Source of the DNA: Pseudalkalibacillus sp052246725
Lineage (GTDB): Bacteria > Bacillota > Bacilli > Bacillales > Fictibacillaceae
Strand: one strand, 5' to 3'
DNA: 64,000 nucleotides
NCBI GenBank assembly: GCA_052246725.1
Contig: JBQQCL010000001.1
Each line of letters begins with the position of its first letter. Positions within the stretch are counted from its first letter, which is position 1. Positions 9,581 to 18,200 of this stretch are shown piece by piece. Position numbers and translations under genes: made by a program. Under the pieces are notes generated by a model, which saw only the letters and a list, made by a program, of their open reading frames with translations, was not told the DNA's origin and ran no database searches.

Positions 9581-10652
9581 TCTTCTCACCCTTTCTTTCC
9601 GATTCGTAAGCGTCCCATAATCCGAGCAAATACATAATCCCTAAAGCGCGGTCATAAAGACCGTAGCCTGGCCGGCATTTCTCACCCCATATATGTCGAC
9701 CATGATCCGGTCTGACATAGCCATCATAATTTTGCTTGCTCAATTCTTCAACGACGCCTTTGATATCGATCGAACCATCCTGTGTGTAATGGGAAGTTTC
9801 AGTAAAATCTCCGTTTTCAAAGATTTTTACATTGCGAATATGGGAAAAAGGTGCACGTTCAGCATATTTTCTCGCCACTTGAACCATGTCATTCGACGGA
9901 TTCGCTCCCATTGAGCCTGTGCACATCGTAAACCCGTTGGAAGGTGAATCCGAGGTTTCCAACAACCTTTCATAACTCTTTTCTCCAGTAATGATCCGTG
10001 GCAAACCGAAAATCGACCACGGTGGATCGTCAGGATGGATCGCCATTTTTATGCCATTGGCCTCTGCAACTGGCAGAATCTCTTTAAGAAAATGCTCCAG
10101 ATTCCTCCACAGTTGTTCTTCATCCATGTCCTTATAGGCATCGAACAATTCAGAAATACGTTCCATTTTTTCAGGTTCCCAGCCTGGTAAAGTAAGGTCC
10201 GATGCTTCGGATACGGTTTTTAATAGTTCGTTCGGATCGAGATCCTCCACTTTTGCTTTTTCATAAAATAAAGCTGTCGAGCCGTCTTCCAATGGATGGA
10301 ACATTTCGGTACGAGTCCAATCAAAAATCGGCATGAAATTGTAGCAGATGACTTTGACCCCGGCTTCAGCAAGGTTGCGGATCGTCTCTTTGTAGTTTTC
10401 AATGTACCTTGTACGATCCTTGTCACCTAGTTTGATCGACTCATGGACGTTTACACTTTCTACGACCTCTGCATGAAACCCGAACGATTGGATGTATTCC
10501 GTCTCAGCTAGGATATCTTCCTTTTTCCAAACTTCCCCCGCCGGGACTTTATGCAGGGCCCAAACGATGCCTTTCACGCCGGGAATCTGTTTCACCTGAT
10601 CAAGGGTGACGGTATCATTTTCCCGGCCATACCAGCGAAATGTGATGTTCAT
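9549..10652 (-). CDS. uxuA: D-mannonate dehydratase
   Basis: A 367-residue TIM-barrel enzyme with the UxuA signature start MNITFRWYG, GIVWALHKVPAGEVW, IHPDDPPWSIFGLPRI, TMCTGSMG and the C-terminal PDHGRHIWGE. It dehydrates D-mannonate to 2-keto-3-deoxygluconate (KDG), the shared intermediate handled by the kinase and aldolase of this operon. Start is supported by AAGGAGG. Full-length compared with known UxuA proteins. Confidence 0.95.
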   Translation of the reverse strand: MNITFRWYGRENDTVTLDQVKQIPGVKGIVWALHKVPAGEVWKKEDILAETEYIQSFGFHAEVVESVNVHESIKLGDKDRTRYIENYKETIRNLAEAGVKVICYNFMPIFDWTRTEMFHPLEDGSTALFYEKAKVEDLDPNELLKTVSEASDLTLPGWEPEKMERISELFDAYKDMDEEQLWRNLEHFLKEILPVAEANGIKMAIHPDDPPWSIFGLPRIITGEKSYERLLETSDSPSNGFTMCTGSMGANPSNDMVQVARKYAERAPFSHIRNVKIFENGDFTETSHYTQDGSIDIKGVVEELSKQNYDGYVRPDHGRHIWGEKCRPGYGLYDRALGIMYLLGLWDAYESERKGEKNDSQASKLTR

Positions 10653-10670
10653 GACAAACCTCCTTCGTCT

Positions 10671-11282
10671 TTAGCATTTAGTTACGTATTGTTCACTAAG
10701 GTTGACGACGGCTTCCAAACCGCCTTGTTGATAAGCTTTATTCAAATCACTGCCAATCCCACATGCAACAGCTCCCGCTTCGAGCCAATCCTCAATATTA
10801 TCCAAATTGATCCCCCCAGTTGGCATGATTCGGGCATGTGGCAACGGTCCATTTACCGATCGGATGAATGATGGATCGAATTGGTTTGCAGGAAACAGTT
10901 TGAGAACATCGCTTCCCGCTTCCATCGCTTCAACCATGTCACGGATCGTCATACAACCCGGCATATACGGTATTCCATGTCTGTTGCACAAGATGGCGAT
11001 TTCTTTGTTGAAATGCGGGCTGACGATGAATTTGGCGCCTAACAGAATTGCATTGAGGGCTGTCTCAGGATCAAGGACCGATCCAGCACCCAAGAGGACA
11101 TCTTCATTTCGTAGTTGCCGGAAGACATCGTCGACCTGAGGGGTGGTGTATGTCAATTCAATTGTCCGGATCCCGCCTTCTATCGCCCCTTTCGATAATT
11201 GGACCGCTTCCTCCGGATTTTCACCACGGATGACAGCAACAACTTTTGACTCCGCAATCCTCGCCAAAGTAGAATGTTTCAT
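10671..11282 (-). CDS. kdgA: 2-dehydro-3-deoxy-phosphogluconate (KDPG) aldolase
   Basis: A class I aldolase of about 203 residues. It shows KVVAVIRGENPEEA, GIRTIELTYTTP (Glu), the Schiff-base lysine region AKFIVSPHFNKE, PGCMT and LKLFPANQF, plus the phosphate-binding GGINLDN. It splits KDPG into pyruvate and glyceraldehyde 3-phosphate. The ATG at 11282 starts the natural MKHSTLARI; a TTG at 11288 has better spacing to AGGAGG and is an alternative. Confidence 0.93.
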   Translation of the reverse strand: MKHSTLARIAESKVVAVIRGENPEEAVQLSKGAIEGGIRTIELTYTTPQVDDVFRQLRNEDVLLGAGSVLDPETALNAILLGAKFIVSPHFNKEIAILCNRHGIPYMPGCMTIRDMVEAMEAGSDVLKLFPANQFDPSFIRSVNGPLPHARIMPTGGINLDNIEDWLEAGAVACGIGSDLNKAYQQGGLEAVVNLSEQYVTKC

Positions 11283-11308
11283 AAACAAAGCAATACCTCC
11301 TTTAATGC

Positions 11309-11416
11309 GTGCCTGGCACCATTTTAGAACCATTGGGGCTCTAAACTTGCCGTTTGGTGCCAGGCACCGTTTTGAATCCCTTCTCCTGCAAGGCTTTCTG
11401 AATGGTGCCAGGCACC
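11309..11416. repeat. Array 1 of GGTGCCAGGCACC palindromes at 48-bp spacing
   Basis: Three palindromes start at 11309, 11356 and 11404, so the period is 47-48 bp. The intervals contain inner inverted repeats such as GAATCCC...GGCTTTC. It fills the gap between the Zn-dehydrogenase and kdgA genes, and the last copy ends 2 bp before the dehydrogenase stop. A second array is at 20575-20684. Confidence 0.8.
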
Positions 11417-11418
11417 GA

Positions 11419-12435
11419 CTACAATTTGATGATGACTTTTCGGACTGAGAATGGTGGGGATTCCATCAATTTGAATGCTTTCTCAGTTTCTTCGAGCGGG
11501 AATACATGACTGACAAGGTCTTTTATATCGAATTTCATCGAATTGAAGAGATCGACGACTACCGGAAAACGGTCCGTTTGTAAACGTGATCCACAGATTG
11601 TCAGTTCTTTTTTTGTAATGTCTACTTGAGAAATCTGTGATGGTGAACTATGAAATCCAAGTAATACCACTCGTGCGGCTACAGATGTCACATCGATCGC
11701 CTGTTCAACCGTTTGCGGGAGTCCGACGGCATCAATCACAACATTAGCCCCCATCCCTTCCGTCCATTTTATGATCTGTGCTTTCACATCGCCGGCACCT
11801 GGATTGACGGTGAAATCGGCTCCCCATTTTTCAGCAAAGACCAACCGTTCTTCATTGAAATCGGAAATCGCTACCTTCGCCCCGGCTTCCTTCGCGACTT
11901 TCAAGCAGCATAAACCGATCGGACCGGCTCCTATGATGAAGACCATATCGCCTTCTTTCACATCGCCGCGGTAAACGGACTGTGCCCCAATCGTAAAAGG
12001 TTCGATCAAAGCGATTTCCGACCAATCCAGTCTGTGATCGACCTTATGGACAAGATCCTCAGTGACGACCATGACTTCTCTTCCTCCGCCTTCTCGATGG
12101 ACACCGTAAACTTCAACATTTTCACATACATTCGGTCTCCCTTGTTTGCAGGCATAACATGTCCCGCATGAGGTCATCGGTTCGATCACGACTTTATCGC
12201 CAACCGCAACGCTCGAAACAGAACCCCCGACTTCCACTACTTCTCCGGCTACTTCATGCCCGATGATGCGTGGATAGGAGGCAAATGGATTTTCACCGTG
12301 GAGGATATGCATATCTGAACCACATATCCCCATTGCCTTCATCCGTATCTTGACCTGATTCGGTCCTTCTAGTTTGGGTTCTTCCACTTCTACTACACTT
12401 AGATTGCCTGGTTGTGAAACCTGGATGGCTTTCAT
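11419..12435 (-). CDS. yjmD: Zinc-type alcohol/sugar-acid dehydrogenase (YjmD-like MDR family)
   Basis: A 338-residue medium-chain dehydrogenase. Catalytic-zinc residues lie in MGICGSDMH and IGHEVAGEV. The structural-zinc Cys cluster (TSCGTCYACKQGRPNVC) is intact, and the Rossmann motif is IGAGPIGLCCL. Relatives include sorbitol, threonine and L-gulonate/galactonate dehydrogenases; B. subtilis has the homologous-looking yjmD beside uxuA. It probably oxidises a hydroxyl of a hexonate feeding the KDG pathway (inference). The symbol reflects locus resemblance, not proven function. Confidence 0.85.
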   Translation of the reverse strand: MKAIQVSQPGNLSVVEVEEPKLEGPNQVKIRMKAMGICGSDMHILHGENPFASYPRIIGHEVAGEVVEVGGSVSSVAVGDKVVIEPMTSCGTCYACKQGRPNVCENVEVYGVHREGGGREVMVVTEDLVHKVDHRLDWSEIALIEPFTIGAQSVYRGDVKEGDMVFIIGAGPIGLCCLKVAKEAGAKVAISDFNEERLVFAEKWGADFTVNPGAGDVKAQIIKWTEGMGANVVIDAVGLPQTVEQAIDVTSVAARVVLLGFHSSPSQISQVDITKKELTICGSRLQTDRFPVVVDLFNSMKFDIKDLVSHVFPLEETEKAFKLMESPPFSVRKVIIKL

Positions 12436-12455
12436 GATTTCTCCCCCTATTTTTC

Positions 12456-13730
12456 CTAATCAAATAGACCTGGTAGATACATCGTCAATGACGGTACGAA
12501 GCTGACGAGCAACAGGACGACAAGACTCACACCTAAAAACGGCAACAAGGCGACGGATGCCCGTCCGATTGACACTTTTCCGATGCTGGATGCGACAAAC
12601 AAGCATACCCCGACTGGCGGTGTTGAAAGACCGATCATCAAATTCAACACCATCATGACACCGAAATGGACTGGATCCATACCGACCTGGGTTGCAACTG
12701 GCAGCAATACAGGGAACAAGATGACGAGAGCAGCAATCGTCTCCATGAACGTACCTACGAACAGGAGCAATAGGTTCAACAATAGAATGACTACGATTGG
12801 GTTTTCAGAGATTGATAGAATCGTATCCGCAACCAATTGTGGAATCTGCTCACTGACGAGTACCCACCCGAAAAGATTGGCGAATCCGACAAGGACCATG
12901 ATCCCGGCCGTACTGACCATAGAGTCCAGAAGAATTTTAGGCAGCTGATGGACCTTCAGATCCCTGTAGATGAACATTCCGACAATCAACGCGTAAACCA
13001 CAGCGACAATGGAAGCCTCAGTCGGGGTAAAATAACCACTTAGGATGCCGAAGAGGATGACCACCGTCATCATCAATGCCCAAAATGCGCCCCAGAACGA
13101 TTTAACGATCGTAGGCAGTTTTTGCCGCTCCCCTTTCGGATACTTACGTTTTACTGAGATGAAAAAGGTGATAATCATCAACCCGATCCCTAACAGGATG
13201 CCAGGAATCGTCCCCGCTAAAAATAGATCTCCGATTGAAACGGTTGCTAACGTACCGACAATGATCATCGGCAGTGATGGAGGTATGATCGGACCGATTG
13301 TAGAAGAGGATGACGTTACTGCAACAGAGAACGGAGCGTCATAACCTTCTTTTTTCATAGCTGGGATCAATACCGACCCGATACTTGCCGTATCCGCGAG
13401 TGCTGTCCCTGAAATCCCGGCAAATCCCATCGAAGAACCGACATTCGCAAGTCCAAGCCCACCACGGATATGGCCGATAAGGTTATTGGTGAAGGTGATG
13501 ATCCTTTCGGTGATCCCTCCAGCATTCATCAGGTTACCGGCAAGAATGAACCCGGGAATACATAGCAAGACGAATGAATTGATGCCCTCGAACATCTTTT
13601 GAGGAATGATGTTGAGCGGGATGTCAACCATCACGATATAAATCAATGAAGAGAGCCCCAGACTGAATGCGATGGGAACCCCAAGGAAAATAAGGACGAT
13701 GAATGAAATAAAAAGGATCAGTGCCATCAT
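12456..13730 (-). CDS. dctM: TRAP transporter large permease (DctM)
   Basis: A 424-residue membrane protein of the DctM family with about 12 helices. Family motifs are GVPIAFSLGLSSLIY near the start, GFAGISGTALADTASIGSVLIPAMKKEGY, and GLSTPPVGVCLFVASSIG near the end. It forms the ion-driven channel of a TRAP importer, probably for hexuronate, with the DctQ gene overlapping its start by 4 bp (ATGA) and the DctP gene upstream. Confidence 0.95.
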   Translation of the reverse strand: MMALILFISFIVLIFLGVPIAFSLGLSSLIYIVMVDIPLNIIPQKMFEGINSFVLLCIPGFILAGNLMNAGGITERIITFTNNLIGHIRGGLGLANVGSSMGFAGISGTALADTASIGSVLIPAMKKEGYDAPFSVAVTSSSSTIGPIIPPSLPMIIVGTLATVSIGDLFLAGTIPGILLGIGLMIITFFISVKRKYPKGERQKLPTIVKSFWGAFWALMMTVVILFGILSGYFTPTEASIVAVVYALIVGMFIYRDLKVHQLPKILLDSMVSTAGIMVLVGFANLFGWVLVSEQIPQLVADTILSISENPIVVILLLNLLLLFVGTFMETIAALVILFPVLLPVATQVGMDPVHFGVMMVLNLMIGLSTPPVGVCLFVASSIGKVSIGRASVALLPFLGVSLVVLLLVSFVPSLTMYLPGLFD

Positions 13731-14206
13731 TGTTCTACACCTTCTTCGTTGTTCTGCTTAAAAACATGATAGATGTTCAAGAAACTATACAATGCCAGGA
13801 AAATGAATATGACCGTCATGCTTGAATAGATGTAATACATTTTGACTGTCAATGTTGCAGATGATTGGTTCTTCCCGATCAAGGAGAATTGATAGGCATA
13901 ATTGATCATTGAAGCCGAAAAAATACCTAGCACAAGGTAAATCAAGGCGTCATAATACTTTCTGATTTTATCTGGTAAAATGCTTACCAGCAGATCGACC
14001 CTAACGTACTCTCGTTTTTCCATTGCCACAGGTGCAGCAAAGGCTATTGAAAAGATAAATAGAAAACGAGAGAGCTCTTCTGTCCATACGAAGGTTACCG
14101 GGGTATACCTCCCAATCACTTGCATGAGGACAACCATGATAAGGGCAGAAAATGAAAGGATAGTCAAAAGTTTCAGGATGCGACTCATAATCTTAACGGC
14201 TAGCAT
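13727..14206 (-). CDS. dctQ: TRAP transporter small permease (DctQ)
   Basis: A four-helix membrane protein of about 159 residues, with the family block TPVTFVWTEELSRFLFIFSIAFAAP. The open frame extends to 14248, but the ATG at 14206 (MLAVKIMSRILK) has AAGGAG at normal spacing and removes an odd soluble extension. It couples to DctM, with overlapping stop and start codons. Confidence 0.92.
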   Translation of the reverse strand: MLAVKIMSRILKLLTILSFSALIMVVLMQVIGRYTPVTFVWTEELSRFLFIFSIAFAAPVAMEKREYVRVDLLVSILPDKIRKYYDALIYLVLGIFSASMINYAYQFSLIGKNQSSATLTVKMYYIYSSMTVIFIFLALYSFLNIYHVFKQNNEEGVEQ

Positions 14207-14237
14207 ACAGCTCTCTCCTTTTCTAATTATTGAATAT

Positions 14238-14315
14238 GGCTGGCTCATTTTGCCTCATGCCCAGCTTTTGCATCTCATATTGAAAACATGGTGCCAAGAC
14301 ATAGATGAGCCAACC
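14238..14315 (-). promoter_or_regulatory. Intergenic stem-loop between dctP and dctQ
   Basis: GGTTGGCTCAT and ATGAGCCAGCC (minus strand) can pair as an 11-bp stem with one wobble, closing a loop of more than 50 bases. It follows the dctP stop. Such structures commonly protect the 3' end of binding-protein messages or partly terminate, giving more binding protein than permease (inference). Confidence 0.5.
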
Positions 14316-14324
14316 CTATGATGA

Positions 14325-15320
14325 TCATTCAGCCGATTCTAAGATTTTTTCGTAAAGCTCGAGCTGCTTTCCAGATAAACTCTTTTCAACGGCAGGTTTC
14401 ATTGCATCAGAAAACGCTTCCTTGTCCGCTTCTACAAATTCCATGCCTTCGTCTTTCAACGCTTTTTCATATTCAGCAGTTTCTTTTTCGAACAAATCCT
14501 GTCCATAAGCTTGAGCTTCCTTAGCCGCTTCTTTCACTGCGTTTTGTGTCTCTTCATCTAACGCTTCAAATTGTTTGTTCCCTACTACGACATAAATCCA
14601 GGAATAAACGTGTTCCGTTTTGTTCACGTATTTTTGAACTTCAGAAAATCCTGCACTATGAATCAGATCGACTGGGTTTTCTTGTCCATTGATGACTTTT
14701 TGCTGCAATGCTGTAAACACTTCACTGAAGTCCATCACTTGCGGGCGGGCGCCTGCTTCTTTCCATGCATCCATGAACAATGGAACGTTTGGAACACGCA
14801 TTTTGAATCCATTCAGATCCTCAGGAGTTTTGATCGGTTTATTTGACGTCAAGTTACGTGGTGCACGCATGTGATAATAAAGCGGTGTAACGCCTACTTT
14901 GTCTTTGATTGCGCTTTCAATCTCTGCACCAATGTCTCCTTCAACCACTTTCTTCATATGATCTTGACCCTGGAATGCATACGGGACTGCCATCAGTGCT
15001 GCTTCCGGAGCCCAGTTCTGCATCGTTTCACCAGAGATCGTCATGTCGACTGTCCCTGCTTCAATACTGTTCAAAACTTCCGTCTCTCCGCCTAATTGTT
15101 CATTCGGATAAATTTTGATTTCCAATTTACCGTCTGTCTTTTCAGCCACAAGCTCAGCGAATTTTTCAGCCGTTTTATGCCAGACGTGATCTTCATTACC
15201 GAGATGTCCTAACTTCCAGGTTGTCTTTTCTCCTGAACCACCTGACTCATTTGCTCCGCTACATGCAGCCAAAGCAAAGACCATGACTGAAACCATTAAT
15301 AAACTAAACCACTTTTTCAT
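14325..15320 (-). CDS. dctP: TRAP transporter solute-binding lipoprotein (DctP)
   Basis: 331 residues. A signal with lipobox LAAC (MKKWFSLLMVSVMVFALAAC) is followed by a TRAP binding domain with KLGHLGNEDHVWHKTAEKF. The ligand-arginine region KMRVPNVPLFMDAWKEAGARP is intact. It captures an organic acid outside the membrane, and its place in the uronate operon suggests a hexuronate or aldonate. AAGGAGG supports the start. Confidence 0.93.
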   Translation of the reverse strand: MKKWFSLLMVSVMVFALAACSGANESGGSGEKTTWKLGHLGNEDHVWHKTAEKFAELVAEKTDGKLEIKIYPNEQLGGETEVLNSIEAGTVDMTISGETMQNWAPEAALMAVPYAFQGQDHMKKVVEGDIGAEIESAIKDKVGVTPLYYHMRAPRNLTSNKPIKTPEDLNGFKMRVPNVPLFMDAWKEAGARPQVMDFSEVFTALQQKVINGQENPVDLIHSAGFSEVQKYVNKTEHVYSWIYVVVGNKQFEALDEETQNAVKEAAKEAQAYGQDLFEKETAEYEKALKDEGMEFVEADKEAFSDAMKPAVEKSLSGKQLELYEKILESAE

Positions 15321-15346
15321 TGTGTAAATCCTCCTTACATTGATTT

Positions 15347-16288
15347 TTAAGATTTTAAGTAATCGTAAATACTGCGAGATACCGGAATACCCTCGGTAGA
15401 TCTTGTTTCTTCTTTCAATTGTTCCGGTTCACCAGGAACCAGGACAGATGAGAAACCTTCGGCAGGCTTCACTTCATGGAGCTCCTGGATCATTTGATCG
15501 ATGTTGGATAAGAATTGATCTTTTTCAATAAACAGTCCTGGATCAATCGTGATGATGACATGAGCGAGATGCCGGTTTTTTCCATAGTCCCCGTACATGG
15601 TTGTGATACTCGGTCCAAAAGCTGAACCCGTCAAAATTCCTGTCATTACATCGACTGTTAACGCAAGTCCATACCCTTTCGGACCCCCGACCGGAAGTAA
15701 ATGTTTGACTAGATTCGGATCAGTGACCGGATTCCCATTGTCATCGACTCCCCAGTTATCTGGAATCGATGTTCCTTGTTCCTTGGCATGGAGAACCTTC
15801 CCTAATGCCACATTGCTCGTAGCCATATCCAGAATAATCGGTTTTTGTTTTTTAGCCGGGAAACCATAAGCAATTGGGTTCGTCCCGAAATAAGGTTGCG
15901 AACCACCGAAAGGGACTACGGCGCTGTCTGTTTGTGTCATGATCATGCTGATTGTCTCTTCTGCTGCCGCTTGCTCGGCAAAATACGATAAAGCACCGCA
16001 ATGACTGCTATTCACGATACCGACAATTCCGATGCCATTTTCCTTGGACAATTTAATCGCATGGTCCATCGCTTCTTTTACGACAACATGGCCCATTCCG
16101 TTATCACCGTCAAATAAAGCTGCTGACATCCCTTTCTGTTCAATGGTAAACTCTGCCCTAGGATTCATCCCGCCTTCGTTCAACCTTTTGACATAATGTT
16201 CAGTGCGCAAGACACCATGAGAATGGACCCCTCTTAAATCGGCATGAACCAGGACATCTGCTACTATTCTTGCATGTTCTTCAATCAC
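15347..16288 (-). CDS. Ldh2-family dehydrogenase (YjmC-like), N-terminally shortened
   Basis: A 313-residue NAD(P)-dependent oxidoreductase of the malate/ureidoglycolate/Ldh2 family. It has RGVHSHGVLR with the catalytic His, NSSHCGAL, the cofactor block FGTNPIAYGFP, LDMATS and VGGPKGYGLAL. Usual members are about 340-360 residues. Here the N-terminal helix is missing and the sequence begins directly at IEEHARIVADVLVHADLRG. The GTG start overlaps the stop of the truncated PHI gene (GTGA). The pair looks like a deletion junction; see findings. B. subtilis yjmC lies at the matching place in its uronate locus. Confidence 0.8.
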   Translation of the reverse strand: MIEEHARIVADVLVHADLRGVHSHGVLRTEHYVKRLNEGGMNPRAEFTIEQKGMSAALFDGDNGMGHVVVKEAMDHAIKLSKENGIGIVGIVNSSHCGALSYFAEQAAAEETISMIMTQTDSAVVPFGGSQPYFGTNPIAYGFPAKKQKPIILDMATSNVALGKVLHAKEQGTSIPDNWGVDDNGNPVTDPNLVKHLLPVGGPKGYGLALTVDVMTGILTGSAFGPSITTMYGDYGKNRHLAHVIITIDPGLFIEKDQFLSNIDQMIQELHEVKPAEGFSSVLVPGEPEQLKEETRSTEGIPVSRSIYDYLKS

Positions 16289-16647
16289 AATCTTCCAATC
16301 TCTGAATCTTCTTTCGTAGTAACCAGTAAAAGGTTGGCCCCAATACTTTTTGCTTGTTCAGCTGCTATTTTTACAGCCTTTGTATTTCCTGAACCGCTTA
16401 TCGAAACCAGCACGTCTCCTCCCTTTATGCTTGGTGTGATCGTTTCACCTGTAACGAAGACAGTGTAGCCACAATGCATCAGCCGCATGGCAAAAGCCTT
16501 GCCCATCAAGCCTGAACGGCCTTCACCGCTTACGAAAATACGATCAGCTTTACGTAATTCCTCAATAAACGGCTTGATTTGTTCATCATCCAATCTTTCT
16601 GCGACCTGTCGCAATTCGTCAAGGATTTGAAGGTGTATTTGTTTCAA
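16285..16647 (-). pseudogene. hxlB: 6-phospho-3-hexuloisomerase (PHI), C-terminally truncated
   Basis: A 120-residue SIS-domain protein, with FVSGEGRSGLMGKAFAMRLMH, ITPSIKGGDVLVSISGSGNT and LLLVTTKEDSEIGRL, then a stop. Known PHI enzymes are about 180-190 residues; the C-terminal third, with the conserved QPMGSLFEQ-type helix carrying the catalytic Glu, is gone. The start is a TTG, with AGGAGG 12 bases upstream and inside the HPS gene (29-bp overlap). It is probably inactive as an isomerase unless a partner supplies the missing part. Confidence 0.75.
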
Positions 16648-17242
16648 ATGATTGGATCACCTCCTTGATTGTCTTGGTAGCCTGCGATGGGCTTTCAGAT
16701 TCAGTAATGTAGCTGCCCACAATATAAACAGCAGGGTTCAACTGATGAAATTTTTCTACTCGATCGGGCTTTACGCCGCCAGCCACAAATACGTGGAAAT
16801 CGTTTGATAGCTTCATATAAGGATTCAGGGACTCAAGGGCATTAGAGTGCTGCATGTCTTTGCCAATGTGGACTGATACAAGTTGCACTCCCAATTCTTT
16901 TAACTCTTGCAATCTTTTTTCAGCAGTGATCCCTAGTAGATCGACCATCACTTTTTTCCCATGTTCTCTTGCCTCATTCAACGAATCTACTATTGTCTGA
17001 TCTGCTGCAAAGCCCATTACCGTCGTGATATCAGCACCTGCTTCCTTTCCAGCATCACACGTTTTCATGTCCGCTACAATCACCTTGTCCGGGTTACGCC
17101 CTTTCATTTCACGGACGATCTCCATTCCGTATTCCTTGAGCACACCCGTTCCGATTTCGACATAATCCACATAGGGGGATGCTTGTTCCGTGATCTTATG
17201 GCATTCCTGCCTCGTCAACCGATCGAGGGCTAGTTGGATCAT
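16619..17242 (-). CDS. hxlA: 3-hexulose-6-phosphate synthase family (HPS/KGPDC) protein
   Basis: A (beta/alpha)8 enzyme of about 207 residues: IQLALDRL, VEIGTGVLKEYG, the metal/catalytic VADMKTCDAGKEAGAD, VDLLGI, VHIGKDMQ and FVAGGVKPD. The GxD-Q form of the His motif fits HPS (formaldehyde + ribulose 5-phosphate) better than 3-keto-L-gulonate-6-P decarboxylase, but the families are close. The ATG at 17242 follows the kinase stop by 7 bp; an in-frame TTG at 17260 is less likely. Its presence inside a uronate operon is unusual. Confidence 0.8.
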   Translation of the reverse strand: MIQLALDRLTRQECHKITEQASPYVDYVEIGTGVLKEYGMEIVREMKGRNPDKVIVADMKTCDAGKEAGADITTVMGFAADQTIVDSLNEAREHGKKVMVDLLGITAEKRLQELKELGVQLVSVHIGKDMQHSNALESLNPYMKLSNDFHVFVAGGVKPDRVEKFHQLNPAVYIVGSYITESESPSQATKTIKEVIQSFETNTPSNP

Positions 17243-17249
17243 CGGAACT

Positions 17250-18200
17250 TCATCTTTCAATGTGTTTCTCCCCTTCTAATTTCATCAGGACATCTTCCAA
17301 ATATGGCAAGCCCTCATTATCCCCCTTCACACTGACGACCATCGAACCGATAATGTTTGCAAACTTCAGGATCTTCGGCAGTTCCCAATCATTCAGGAGG
17401 CCATAAAGCACACCTGCGTCAAAACCATCCCCTGCCCCTACCGTATCTACTACTTTTGGGACGAATTGAGGCGGTTCTTCTATAAGCCCGTTTTTCGTCC
17501 AAACAGCCGATCCTTTTTCACCAAGCTTCAAAAACAAGTGTGAAAGACTGTATTGCTTGGCATGTTCGATCATTTCTGGAATATGATCTGTACCAAAGAG
17601 GATTTCTGCTTCCTCTATGCCTGTCAAAAGATAATCGACATCCGGTAACCATTGAAGTAATGTTTTGCGGGATTCCTCTTTACTCCAAAGCTTGAGTCTG
17701 ATGTTCGGATCCATCGAGATTTTCAGGTCATATTTCTTTGCCAGTTCCACAGCACGATCGATAATCGTCCTGTTCTGTTCATGTACTGCCGGGAAAACTC
17801 CAGTTATATGAAGCAGTTTCGCTTTCCTAAAATAAGATTCATCTAATGATTCCGGTTTCAAAGTAAGTGTTGGAGACTGCTGGCGATAATAGAATGTTTT
17901 ACCTGAACCATCTTCAAGAATTTCCTTAAAGTTCAACGAGGTCGGATACCCTTCCATCAAATGGACTTCCGACACATCAATCCCTTCGCCTCTGGTAAAA
18001 TTGTAAATGTATCTGCCAAATTCATCTTTCCCCAATCGACTGATCCAGCCTGTCTTCAAACCAAGCCTTGCACACCCGATAGCGACATTCAGCTCTGCGC
18101 CTCCGACTTTTCGTTTATATGTATCAACGAATCGAAGCGGGCCTGTTGTGGAAGGATCCATCGTTATCATGGCATCTCCGATGGTAATCACATCATTCAT
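17250..18200 (-). CDS. kdgK: 2-keto-3-deoxygluconate kinase (PfkB family)
   Basis: A ribokinase-fold sugar kinase of about 316 residues. The substrate block is KVGGAELNVAIGCARLG, and the PfkB signature 2 is DTVGAGDGFDAGVLYGL with its catalytic Asp. It phosphorylates KDG to KDPG. The frame opens at 18209, but the ATG at 18200 has AAGGAGG 8 bases upstream and is preferred. It overlaps the regulator gene by 8 bp. Confidence 0.93.
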   Translation of the reverse strand: MNDVITIGDAMITMDPSTTGPLRFVDTYKRKVGGAELNVAIGCARLGLKTGWISRLGKDEFGRYIYNFTRGEGIDVSEVHLMEGYPTSLNFKEILEDGSGKTFYYRQQSPTLTLKPESLDESYFRKAKLLHITGVFPAVHEQNRTIIDRAVELAKKYDLKISMDPNIRLKLWSKEESRKTLLQWLPDVDYLLTGIEEAEILFGTDHIPEMIEHAKQYSLSHLFLKLGEKGSAVWTKNGLIEEPPQFVPKVVDTVGAGDGFDAGVLYGLLNDWELPKILKFANIIGSMVVSVKGDNEGLPYLEDVLMKLEGEKHIER

